Part shown: in pieces, positions 34,487 through 42,282 of the stretch
Position numbering within the stretch: the first letter of the stretch is position 1
How the letters are laid out: each line of letters begins with the position of its first letter
Assembly: GCA_036824505.1 (NCBI GenBank)
Contig: DAITAA010000005.1
Coordinates: 1-64,000 of the forward strand
DNA: 64,000 nucleotides
Reading direction: 5' to 3'
DNA from: SCUD01 sp036824505
GTDB taxonomy: Bacteria > Pseudomonadota > Gammaproteobacteria > Steroidobacterales > Steroidobacteraceae
The notes under the pieces: generated by a model
The model's input: the letters and a program-made list of their open reading frames with translations, nothing else
The model's database searches: none
What the model was told of the DNA's origin: nothing
Position numbers and translations under genes: made by a program

Positions 34487-36051
34487 GTTTCCGCCTGACC
34501 TACGCGACGATGTTCAATCCGCCCGAGGCCATGCACGAGCGTTTCGAGCGAGCGCTCGCAAAGCTCCGCGGCGAACTCGGCGGCACGCAACGCCTGTTCC
34601 TCGACGGCCGGGACCTTGACGCCGCCAAGCACGAAGACCGCGTGAGTCCCATCGACCGCAACCTGAGGCTCGGCCGTTTTCCGATGGCGCAGCTGAAGGA
34701 CGTCGATGCCGCGCTCGCCGCGGCATCGAAGGCATTCCCGGCCTGGCGCGCGACCAGCGCGGCGGAACGCGCGCGGCTCCTGCGCCGCGTGGCCGACATC
34801 ATGGAGGAGCGCGTCTACGACATCGCCGCGGCACTCGTGCTCGAGGTCGGCAAGAACCGCATGGAGGCGCTCGGCGAGACGCAGGAGACGGTGGATTTCT
34901 TCCGCTGCTACGCCGATGACTTCGAATCGCACCATGCTTACGAGCTCGATCTTCCGAACGATCCGCTCGAGGGTTTCATCTCGCGCAATCGCAGCGTGCT
35001 GCGCCCCTACGGCGTCTGGGCCGTGATAGCGCCGTTCAACTTCCCGCTGGCGCTCGCCGGCGGGCCCACCGCAGCCGCACTCGTGACCGGCAATACGGTC
35101 ATCCTGAAATGCTCCTCCGACACACCCTGGGCTGGCCGCTGGCTTGCCGATTGCATCCGCGATGCGGGATTGCCGCCCGGCGTTTTCAATTACGTATCCG
35201 GTTCCGGTGCGGCGGTCGGCGAGGCTCTGGTTGGCGATGCGCGCACGGCAGGCATCACTTTCACCGGTTCGGTCGGTGTCGGCCGCAAGATTCTCGGCGC
35301 GATGGCGACCGGCAGGTATCCGCGGCCCTGCGTCGCGGAAATGGGCGGGAAGAATCCCTGCATCGTGACCGAACATGCGGATCTCGACCGCGCGGCCAGC
35401 GGAATCCTGCGCTCCGCTTACGGCATGGGCGGGCAAAAGTGCTCGGCCACTTCGCGGCTCTACGTGCATGAATCCGTGGCCGACGGCCTGTTCACGCTTC
35501 TGGAGCGCCAGATCGACGCGATCCGCATCGGCGATCCGACCAAGCGCGAGACCTGGCTGGGCCCTGTGGTGAACGCGAAGGCCTATGAGAATTACGCGCG
35601 CTACGTTGGCGAACTGCGCGACGCGGGCGTGAAGTTCCGTCGTGGCGGTCGCGTGCTGACGGAGGGGGATTTCAGCCGGGGATTTTACGTGGAGCCCGTA
35701 CTCGCCGAAGGCGCACCCGATCATCCCTTGTGGCGGCAGGAAATGTTCCTGCCGATCCTGATGGCGCAACGGTATCGGGACCGCGACGTCGCGATGCGGC
35801 TCGCGAATGACACGGACATGGGACTGACCGCCGGCTTCTTCGGCTCGGCCGAGGAGGTGCGCTGGTTCCAGGAGAATATCGAGGCCGGCGTCACTTATGC
35901 GAACCGCGGCCAGGGCGCGACCACCGGCGCCTGGCCCGGCTACCAGGCATTCGGCGGATGGAAAGGATCGGGCTCCACCGGCAAGGCGATTGCTTCCTTC
36001 TATTACCTGCCGTTGTACATGCGCGAACAGTCGCGCACTGTGGTGGAATGA
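34483..36051 (+). CDS. aldehyde dehydrogenase, delta-1-pyrroline-5-carboxylate dehydrogenase-like
   Basis: A 522-residue NAD(P)-dependent semialdehyde dehydrogenase. Catalytic Cys320 lies in GGQKCSATSR, the general-base Glu in VAEMGGKNP, and the nucleotide-binding FTGSVGVGRKIL follows the family plan. Length and the APFNFPLALAGGP region fit the RocA/PutA group, which oxidises glutamate or related semialdehydes. The ATGA overlap with the aminotransferase gene implies it oxidises the aldehyde that enzyme makes. A neighbouring CoA-transferase suits a carboxylate product. Confidence 0.9.
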   Translation: MSFRLTYATMFNPPEAMHERFERALAKLRGELGGTQRLFLDGRDLDAAKHEDRVSPIDRNLRLGRFPMAQLKDVDAALAAASKAFPAWRATSAAERARLLRRVADIMEERVYDIAAALVLEVGKNRMEALGETQETVDFFRCYADDFESHHAYELDLPNDPLEGFISRNRSVLRPYGVWAVIAPFNFPLALAGGPTAAALVTGNTVILKCSSDTPWAGRWLADCIRDAGLPPGVFNYVSGSGAAVGEALVGDARTAGITFTGSVGVGRKILGAMATGRYPRPCVAEMGGKNPCIVTEHADLDRAASGILRSAYGMGGQKCSATSRLYVHESVADGLFTLLERQIDAIRIGDPTKRETWLGPVVNAKAYENYARYVGELRDAGVKFRRGGRVLTEGDFSRGFYVEPVLAEGAPDHPLWRQEMFLPILMAQRYRDRDVAMRLANDTDMGLTAGFFGSAEEVRWFQENIEAGVTYANRGQGATTGAWPGYQAFGGWKGSGSTGKAIASFYYLPLYMREQSRTVVE

Positions 36052-36903
36052 ATGACCGAGTTCCTGCCGCTGTCGGAGGCGATTGCGAAGCACGTGCCCG
36101 ATGGTGCGTCCGTCGCGCTCGAAGGCTTTACACACCTGATTCCTTTCGCGGCCGGGCATGAGCTCATTCGCCAACGCAGGCAGCGCCTGCACCTGATCCG
36201 CATGACGCCCGATCTCATCTATGACCAGCTGATCGGCATGGGCGCGGCGCGGCGCCTGACATTTTCCTGGGGCGGCAATCCGGGCGTCGGCTCGTTGCAC
36301 CGCCTGCGCGATGCGGTCGAGCGCAACTGGCCGCGCCCGCTCGAACTGGGCGAGCACAGTCACGCCGGCATGGCCGCAGCTTATCGCGCGGGCGCCGCAC
36401 GCCTGCCGTTTGGCGTGCTGCGCGGCTATATCGGCACCGACCTGCCGGCGCACAATCCGGATATCCGCAGCATCCGCTGCCCCTACACGGGTGAAGAACT
36501 CGCGACCGTTCCTGCATTGAATCCCGATGTGACGATCCTTCACGCCCAGCGCGCCGACCGGCACGGCAATGTCGCAATCGAAGGAATCATCGGCGCGCAG
36601 CGCGAGGCGGGCCTGGCCGCGAAATTGCTGATGGTCACCGTTGAGGAAATCGTCGACGAGCTGCCGCCCGCGATGAACAGCGTGCTGCTGCCGCATTTCG
36701 TGGTTGGTGTCGTGTCACATTGTCCCGGAGGCGCCTGGCCGTCCTATGCGCAGGGCCGTTACGGACGCGACAATGATTTTTACCTCCGCTGGGATGAAAT
36801 CTCGCGCGATCGCGCACGCTTCTCTGCCTGGATGGAGCGCCATGTGCTCGGCACGGCCGATCATCGGGCCTTCCTCGAGAGCCTGCGCCAGGCGGCGGCA
36901 TGA
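36052..36903 (+). CDS. CoA-transferase subunit A, CatI-like (3-oxoadipate type)
   Basis: Alpha subunit of a class I CoA-transferase. At 283 residues it follows CatI (3-oxoadipate CoA-transferase, Pseudomonas knackmussii) rather than the 230-residue PcaI type. Shared phrases are ALEGFTHLIPFAAGHELIRQ, RMTPDLIYDQLIG, FSWGGNPGVGSLHRLRDAVE and the C-terminal VTVEEIVDELPPAMNS. It begins directly after the dehydrogenase stop and overlaps the beta-subunit gene by 4 bases. No beta-ketothiolase or aromatic ring-cleavage gene is nearby, so the 3-oxoacid must come from another route. Confidence 0.85.
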   Translation: MTEFLPLSEAIAKHVPDGASVALEGFTHLIPFAAGHELIRQRRQRLHLIRMTPDLIYDQLIGMGAARRLTFSWGGNPGVGSLHRLRDAVERNWPRPLELGEHSHAGMAAAYRAGAARLPFGVLRGYIGTDLPAHNPDIRSIRCPYTGEELATVPALNPDVTILHAQRADRHGNVAIEGIIGAQREAGLAAKLLMVTVEEIVDELPPAMNSVLLPHFVVGVVSHCPGGAWPSYAQGRYGRDNDFYLRWDEISRDRARFSAWMERHVLGTADHRAFLESLRQAAA

Positions 36904-37673
36904 ACGATTACAGCCGCGATGAGATGATGACGGTCGCTGCGGCGCGCATGCTGTGGGATGGTTGTGTCTGCTTTGTCGGCATCGGCCTGCCGAGCGCGGC
37001 CTGCAATCTTGCGCGGCTGACCCATGCGCCGGATCTTGTGTTGATATACGAGTCGGGCACGATCGGCACGCGGCCGACGGTGCTGCCGCTCTCGATCGGC
37101 GACGGCGAGCTTGCTGAAACCGCAGCCTGCGTTGTGCCGTTACCCGACATATTCAGCGACTATTTGCAGGCCGGGCGCGTCGATGTCGGTTTTCTCGGTG
37201 CGGCGCAGATCGACCCGCTGGGTAATCTGAACAGCACCGTGATTGGCTCCTACGAAAAACCGAAGACCCGTTTGCCAGGTGCAGGCGGTGCGACCGAAAT
37301 CGCGGCGCATGCAAAGCGGGTCTTCATCGTCATGAAAGCGTCTTCGCGAAGCTTCGTCGCCGAGTTAGACTTCCAGACCAGCGGGGGACATTTCGGGGGC
37401 CGCGGCTTGAGTGGCGCGCGCGGTGGAGGACCCGCCGCCGTCGTCACGGACGTCGGCATCCTGAAACCGCAGCCGGATGGAGAACTGGCGCTGGTGGCGG
37501 GTTACCCTGGCGTACCGGCCGACGAAGCGCGGGCGGCCATCGGCTGGCCATTGGCCGTCGCGCCGGAGCTTGAAATGGTTGCTGCGCCGACCATGAATGA
37601 ACTGGCGGCATTGCGCGCACTTCAGGCGCGCACAGCCGCCGCGCATCGCGAACCAGTGAGGCTACCGATATGA
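36900..37673 (+). CDS. CoA-transferase subunit B, CatJ-like (3-oxoadipate type)
   Basis: Beta subunit, 257 residues. The catalytic glutamate forming the glutamyl-CoA intermediate is Glu51 in LIYESGTIG. The start NDYSRDEMMTVAAARML, the FVGIGLPSAACNLARL region and LSIGDGELAETA match CatJ. The C-terminal quarter is shortened and Gly-rich (GGRGLSGARGGGP) compared with CatJ, which may affect substrate choice. ATGA overlaps join it to both neighbours. Confidence 0.87.
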   Translation: MNDYSRDEMMTVAAARMLWDGCVCFVGIGLPSAACNLARLTHAPDLVLIYESGTIGTRPTVLPLSIGDGELAETAACVVPLPDIFSDYLQAGRVDVGFLGAAQIDPLGNLNSTVIGSYEKPKTRLPGAGGATEIAAHAKRVFIVMKASSRSFVAELDFQTSGGHFGGRGLSGARGGGPAAVVTDVGILKPQPDGELALVAGYPGVPADEARAAIGWPLAVAPELEMVAAPTMNELAALRALQARTAAAHREPVRLPI

Positions 37674-39016
37674 ACGCACCGATAAGAGCGGGAGAAAACG
37701 TGAGCCACCCACATATCAGGACGGAGCTGCCCGGGCCAAAGGCGCGCGCCATGATCGCGCGCGACACATTGGTCGCCTCGCCCTCCTACCCGCGCGACTA
37801 CCACTTCGTGATGTCGCATGGCCGCGGTACCGAAGTTTGGGACGTCGACGGCAACCGCTTTCTCGACTTCGCGGCCGGCATCGCTGTCTGCGCAACCGGC
37901 CATGCGCATCCCACGGTGGTGGCCGCGGTACGCGAGGCCGCCGGAAAGTTCCTGCACATTTCGAGCGACTACTGGCACGAGGGCATGACGGCGCTCGCCG
38001 AGCGGATTGCGGCGCTCGCGCCGATGGGCGAGCCGGTCATGAGCTTCCTGTGCCAGTCCGGCACCGAGTCCGTCGAGGGCGCGCTGAAACTCGCGCGTTA
38101 CGTCACCGGGCGGCAACGCATCATCGCCTTCCTCGGCGCATTTCATGGCCGCACGATGGGATCACTCGCGCTGACCTCGAGCAAGTACACGCAACAGGCC
38201 GGATTCGCGCCCGTCATGCCGGGTGTCACGCATGTGCCGTATCCAAATACGTATCGGCCGCTGTTCGCCGGCAGCGACCAGGGCAAGGCCGTGCTCGATT
38301 ACATCCGCATGCTGTTCGAGCGAAACCTGCCACCAATGGAAGTCGCGGCGATCGTCGTCGAGCCGATCCAGGGCGAAGGCGGCTATCTCGTGCCGCCCGA
38401 CGGATTCCTGGCCGGCCTGCGGCAGATCTGCGACGAGCACGGGATCTTCCTCGTGTTCGACGAAGTGCAGTCGGGCGTCGGCCGCAGCGGCCGCATGTTC
38501 GCCTGCGAGCATTCGGGGGTGCGACCGGACATCATGACGCTCGCCAAGGGCCTGGGCTCCGGCATGCCGGTCGGCGCGATCGTCGCCAAGCGCCGGATCA
38601 TGCAGCAATGGAAGAAGGGCGCGCACGGCAATACCTTCGGCGGCAATCCGCTGTGCTGCGCGGCCGCCAACGTGACACTCGACCTGGTGCGCGACCAGTA
38701 CGCCGCGAATGCGGCGAAGGTCGGCGCCCACTTCATGAAGCGGCTCAAGGAGCTCGCCACCACCTATCCCTGCATCGGCGACGTCCGTGGCCGCGGCCTG
38801 ATGATCGGAATCGAGCTGATCAAGCCGGACGGCGCGCCAAACCGCGCCCTCTCGGACGCAATGCTGCACCGCGCGTTCCAGAATGGCCTGCTGCTGTTGT
38901 CCTGCGGTGTCAGCACGGTCCGGTTCATGCCGCCGCTGTGCGTGACCGAGGCCGAGGTGGATGAGGCAATCGTGATGCTGCGCAAGAGCTTTGACGAAGC
39001 CCTTGCCGCCGGGTGA
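37670..39016 (+). CDS. class III aminotransferase (4-aminobutyrate type), second copy
   Basis: PLP enzyme, 448 residues, only distantly similar to the operon's first aminotransferase. PLP lysine is Lys293 in DIMTLAKGLGSG; EVQSGVGRSGRMFA and the FHGRTMGSLALTSS segment match the GabT/acetylornithine-type branch. Two divergent aminotransferases in one operon suggest two different amino groups are removed, or two substrates. The ATG overlaps the CoA-transferase stop by 4 bases. The operon ends here, 9 bases from the convergent peptidase gene. Confidence 0.9.
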   Translation: MNAPIRAGENVSHPHIRTELPGPKARAMIARDTLVASPSYPRDYHFVMSHGRGTEVWDVDGNRFLDFAAGIAVCATGHAHPTVVAAVREAAGKFLHISSDYWHEGMTALAERIAALAPMGEPVMSFLCQSGTESVEGALKLARYVTGRQRIIAFLGAFHGRTMGSLALTSSKYTQQAGFAPVMPGVTHVPYPNTYRPLFAGSDQGKAVLDYIRMLFERNLPPMEVAAIVVEPIQGEGGYLVPPDGFLAGLRQICDEHGIFLVFDEVQSGVGRSGRMFACEHSGVRPDIMTLAKGLGSGMPVGAIVAKRRIMQQWKKGAHGNTFGGNPLCCAAANVTLDLVRDQYAANAAKVGAHFMKRLKELATTYPCIGDVRGRGLMIGIELIKPDGAPNRALSDAMLHRAFQNGLLLLSCGVSTVRFMPPLCVTEAEVDEAIVMLRKSFDEALAAG

Positions 39017-39025
39017 CCGCAGCCG

Positions 39026-40186
39026 CTACTTGACCAGCCGGCCGTAGTGCTCTAGCAGTGCGACCAGGTCCGCGTGCGGCAACGCGATCGCGTAATGGCC
39101 CTTCGTGCCCTGCATATCGCGCGCTGCGACCATCGCGTTCACGATCGCTTCCTCGGTCGCCTGCACGGTGGCCTCGAACAATGCATCGAGTTGCGCGTTG
39201 GACATGAACTCGGCCAGCGAAAGCGGCGCACCGCGCAGCGGCGCCGCATTCGCCGTCGAGAACGCGATGAAGATGTCGCCGGAACCATTGTCCGCGGTCG
39301 AACCCAGGCGGGCGAGGCCCAGGGCTGCACGCTTCGCGATGCGCTTCAACTGGTGCGGCAGGACCGGCGCATCAGTTGCGATGACGATGATGATCGAGCC
39401 GGTCTCGCCGGCGGCGGGGTCGTCTTCGGTGTAGACGCGATGCTCGCGCAGTTGCTGGCCGACAGGTACGCCGGCGATGCGCAGACTGTCGCGCCTGCCG
39501 TTATTGGCTTGAACCAGCACGCCGATGATGTGTTCGCGGCCGTCAAGCCGGACGCTGCGTGAGGCCGTGCCGATGCCGCACTTGAACTCATAGCAGATGG
39601 TGCCGGTACCGGCGCCGACGCTGCCCTCTTCGACTGGCCCGCCGACCGCTTTTTCAAGCGCCTGGTCCACTTGCGCGGCCCGCACATGGAAACCATTGAT
39701 GTCGTTCAGGTATCCGTCCCAGGTCTCGCCCACGACAGCCGACGACCACCAGTAGCCAGTGGTGTCCGGCCCACCCTGGCGCACGCGCCAGGCAATGGCC
39801 GCATCGTGCACGACGCCCACACTGTGTGTATTGGTCAGGAGCACCGGGCCTTCCAGTTCTCCCGACTCCTCGAGCCAGGTCGTGCCGGTCAGTTCGCCCG
39901 CGCCATTCAGCGCAAACCAGGCGCCGAAGGCATGGAGATTCAGGCTCTCGCGGCCGCGCGGCAGGATTGCGGTGACGCCGGTGCGCACCTTCTTGCCGCC
40001 ATCGAGGTCCTCCATCAGCGTCACCTGGCCGACCGTGACACCGGCGACATCGGTGATGGCATTCAGCGGTCCCGGTTCGCCGTCGAAGGGCACGCCGAGC
40101 TCTCGCGCCCGCGGGCCCGCCTGGGAAATCCCGCTTACAAGCATCAGGATCACTGTCAGGGCCAATGTCGGCAGATTGCGCATCAC
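39026..40186 (-). CDS. exported P1/S58-family peptidase (DmpA/BapA-like beta-aminopeptidase)
   Basis: N-terminal-nucleophile hydrolase of 386 residues with a signal peptide (residues 1-23, SGISQAG). The self-cleavage site of the family fits Gly263-Ser264 in ETGSIIIVIATDAP, making Ser264 the nucleophile. TNTHSVGVVHDA, GSVGAGTGTICYEFK and NGSGDIFIAFSTAN are family blocks. DmpA cleaves D- and beta-amino peptides, and BapA cleaves N-terminal beta-amino acids in the periplasm. Beta-activity is therefore plausible but not proved. It faces the aminotransferase operon. The first or second Met may start it. Confidence 0.87.
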   Translation of the reverse strand: MMRNLPTLALTVILMLVSGISQAGPRARELGVPFDGEPGPLNAITDVAGVTVGQVTLMEDLDGGKKVRTGVTAILPRGRESLNLHAFGAWFALNGAGELTGTTWLEESGELEGPVLLTNTHSVGVVHDAAIAWRVRQGGPDTTGYWWSSAVVGETWDGYLNDINGFHVRAAQVDQALEKAVGGPVEEGSVGAGTGTICYEFKCGIGTASRSVRLDGREHIIGVLVQANNGRRDSLRIAGVPVGQQLREHRVYTEDDPAAGETGSIIIVIATDAPVLPHQLKRIAKRAALGLARLGSTADNGSGDIFIAFSTANAAPLRGAPLSLAEFMSNAQLDALFEATVQATEEAIVNAMVAARDMQGTKGHYAIALPHADLVALLEHYGRLVK

Positions 40187-40224
40187 GGGTTACATTCTCA
40201 GTGGATCAATGGGCCACGCTCAAC

Positions 40225-40806
40225 TCAACCAAACGGCGCCACGCCGATCAAAGCGGCATGCCAGCGGAACGCGAACAAGGCATACAGGACCAGTCCAACG
40301 ATCACGGCCACCACATCGTTCAACTTCGACGCCGGCGCAGCCGGGATCGCCCGCGCCGGGCGATGGTTGACCGAGATGCGGTCGACGACGGCCCAGGCAA
40401 GGAATCCGCCAAACAGGATGACATCGGCGAGCGTGCCATTGGCCAGCAGGTGCGCGGTAGCCCAGAGTTTCACGGCGAGAAGCATCGGATGCTTGACGCT
40501 TGTCTTGATGCGTCCCGGCAGATAGGCGGCGAGCAACAGGACGAATACGGGCAGCATCAGCAATGCCGCGACATGCCGCGTCCAGGCAGGTGGCAAGTAC
40601 AGGACCAGGGGTGCGAGTCGCGCCTCCGCATACCCCTGCACCAGCAACAAGAACCCCGCAATCGAAACGATCGCGTAGATTCCCTTCCAGGGCCACTCGC
40701 CGATCCGGGCCACGACCGCACTGCGCCACTGCGGCGCCACGATGGACACCGAATGAGTGCCGATGAAGATCACCATTCCAAGAATCAGTGTCAGGACGTC
40801 GTGCAT
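40225..40806 (-). CDS. NnrU family membrane protein
   Basis: A 193-residue membrane protein with five or six helices. The N-terminus LTLILGMVIFIGTHSVSIV and the central ARLAPLVLYLPPAWTRHVA and SVKHPMLLAVKLWA blocks match NnrU, a family named from nitrite and nitric-oxide metabolism but mostly of unknown function, related to methyltransferase-like MAPEG-type membrane proteins. No denitrification genes are nearby. Confidence 0.85.
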   Translation of the reverse strand: MHDVLTLILGMVIFIGTHSVSIVAPQWRSAVVARIGEWPWKGIYAIVSIAGFLLLVQGYAEARLAPLVLYLPPAWTRHVAALLMLPVFVLLLAAYLPGRIKTSVKHPMLLAVKLWATAHLLANGTLADVILFGGFLAWAVVDRISVNHRPARAIPAAPASKLNDVVAVIVGLVLYALFAFRWHAALIGVAPFG

Positions 40807-40962
40807 GGCAGTGCTGAAAATCGGCGGTATTGATTAGGTGGAGACATGCTAGCGCAGGACGGGTCCTTCGTGTTTACCCGATAACTCCCGCGCCGACTTC
40901 AACTACTATTGCCCTCATGATCCGGTGGCGCGGGTCTGTATCGCGGCCTGGGGGGTTCCGGA

Positions 40963-42282
40963 ATGAATACACGCCAGCTGGGTTTCTGGATGTGCACGGC
41001 CCTGGTGGTCGGCAACATGATCGGCATGGGCATCTTCGTGTTGCCCGCGTCGCTTGCGCCCTTCGGCTTCAACGCCTTCGTCGGCTGGGCTGCGGTCGTC
41101 GTCGGCTGCACCTTTCTCGCGCTTGGCTTTGCGGTGCTGGCGCGGCGGATGCCAGAGGCCGATGGCCCCTTCGGTTACATCCGCGCGACCCTCGGCGAGA
41201 CGGTCGCGTTTGCGGCGCTCTGGTGCTACTGGATTTCGATCTGGGTGGCCAATGCCGCGCTTGCAGTGGGCGCCGCGGGCTATCTGACGAGTTTCGTGCC
41301 GCAGCTTGCGCGCATACCGCCGGCCATCATTGCCGCGAGCCTCATCTGGGTGTTCGTGCTCGTCAACCTGCTGGGCGCCCGATCGGGTGGCCGCGTGCAG
41401 GTGCTGACCGCCGGGCTGAAACTGGTGCCGCTGGCGCTCGTCTTCGTGCTGGGCCTCTGGATGCTCGTCGCGGATCCGGCTGCCTACACCGAGCATATCC
41501 CGACCGTGCCCATCAACCTGCAATCCACGATGGCGGCATCCACCATTGCGCTGTTTGCGATGCTCGGGCTCGAGTCCGCGACGGTGCCTGCCGGCCGGGT
41601 CCTGAATCCGGAGAAGACGATTCCCCGCGCGACGCTCGTCGGCACGCTATTGACGGCCACGGTCTACATCGCCGTCACGGCGGTCTCGACGCTGCTGGTG
41701 CCGCAGGAAACGCTGGCCGCCTCCAGCGCGCCCTTTGTGGATGTGCTCGACCGCCTGCTCGGCGCCGGCAATGGCCGCTGGCTCGCGCTGTTCGTCATCA
41801 TCAGCGGTCTCGGCTGCATCAACGGCTGGACCCTCGTGGTCGCCGAGTTAACCCGCACGCTCGCATCAAGGCAACTGCTGCCCGCGGTCTTCGCGAACAG
41901 CAATCGTCACGGCGCGCCGGGCCCCGCACTGTTGCTGGTCGGCCTGCTCAGCACCGGCGTCGCGCTGTTGAACTACAAGGAGACGCTGGTCAAGGGTTTC
42001 ACGTTCCTCAGCATCATCACCACTGCCGCGAATCTGCCGCTTTATCTGTGCTGTTCGATCGGCCTCTTGTGGCTGTGGCGGCGTGATCGCGGCAACTTGC
42101 CGCGCCACGCCTGGCTCTACGGCCTTGGCGGCATTGCTTTTTCGGTCTATGCCTTCATCGGCGTCGGCACCAAGCCATTCCTGTGGGCGCTGGGACTCGC
42201 GCTTGCCGGCGTGCCGGTCTATTTCTGGATGCGTCACCGCCACCCGCGGCCGGCCGCTGCGGGAGCCACGCCCCGGTCGTGA
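40963..42282 (+). CDS. APC-family amino acid/polyamine transporter (AdiC-like)
   Basis: A 439-residue transporter with about 12 helices. The first helix carries the substrate motif VVGNMIGMGIF. The region WISIWVANAALAVGAAGYL resembles AdiC and PotE, which exchange arginine/agmatine or putrescine. It may therefore move basic amino acids or polyamines. GGGGGG lies 8 bases before the ATG. It overlaps the sulfotransferase gene by 4 bases. A chance upstream ORF in this region was rejected. Confidence 0.88.
   Translation: MNTRQLGFWMCTALVVGNMIGMGIFVLPASLAPFGFNAFVGWAAVVVGCTFLALGFAVLARRMPEADGPFGYIRATLGETVAFAALWCYWISIWVANAALAVGAAGYLTSFVPQLARIPPAIIAASLIWVFVLVNLLGARSGGRVQVLTAGLKLVPLALVFVLGLWMLVADPAAYTEHIPTVPINLQSTMAASTIALFAMLGLESATVPAGRVLNPEKTIPRATLVGTLLTATVYIAVTAVSTLLVPQETLAASSAPFVDVLDRLLGAGNGRWLALFVIISGLGCINGWTLVVAELTRTLASRQLLPAVFANSNRHGAPGPALLLVGLLSTGVALLNYKETLVKGFTFLSIITTAANLPLYLCCSIGLLWLWRRDRGNLPRHAWLYGLGGIAFSVYAFIGVGTKPFLWALGLALAGVPVYFWMRHRHPRPAAAGATPRS

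Noticed and set aside
34111..36696. An 861-residue minus-strand frame opposite the aldehyde dehydrogenase and CoA-transferase genes.
   Set aside because: The plus strand codes for recognisable enzymes with intact active sites; the antisense frame has no domain and follows from GC-rich codon use.
34483..39016. Assignment of the CoA-transferase operon to steroid ring degradation (IpdAB-like).
   Set aside because: The subunits keep the catalytic ESG glutamate and resemble CatI and CatJ more closely, and no other steroid-degradation gene is present.
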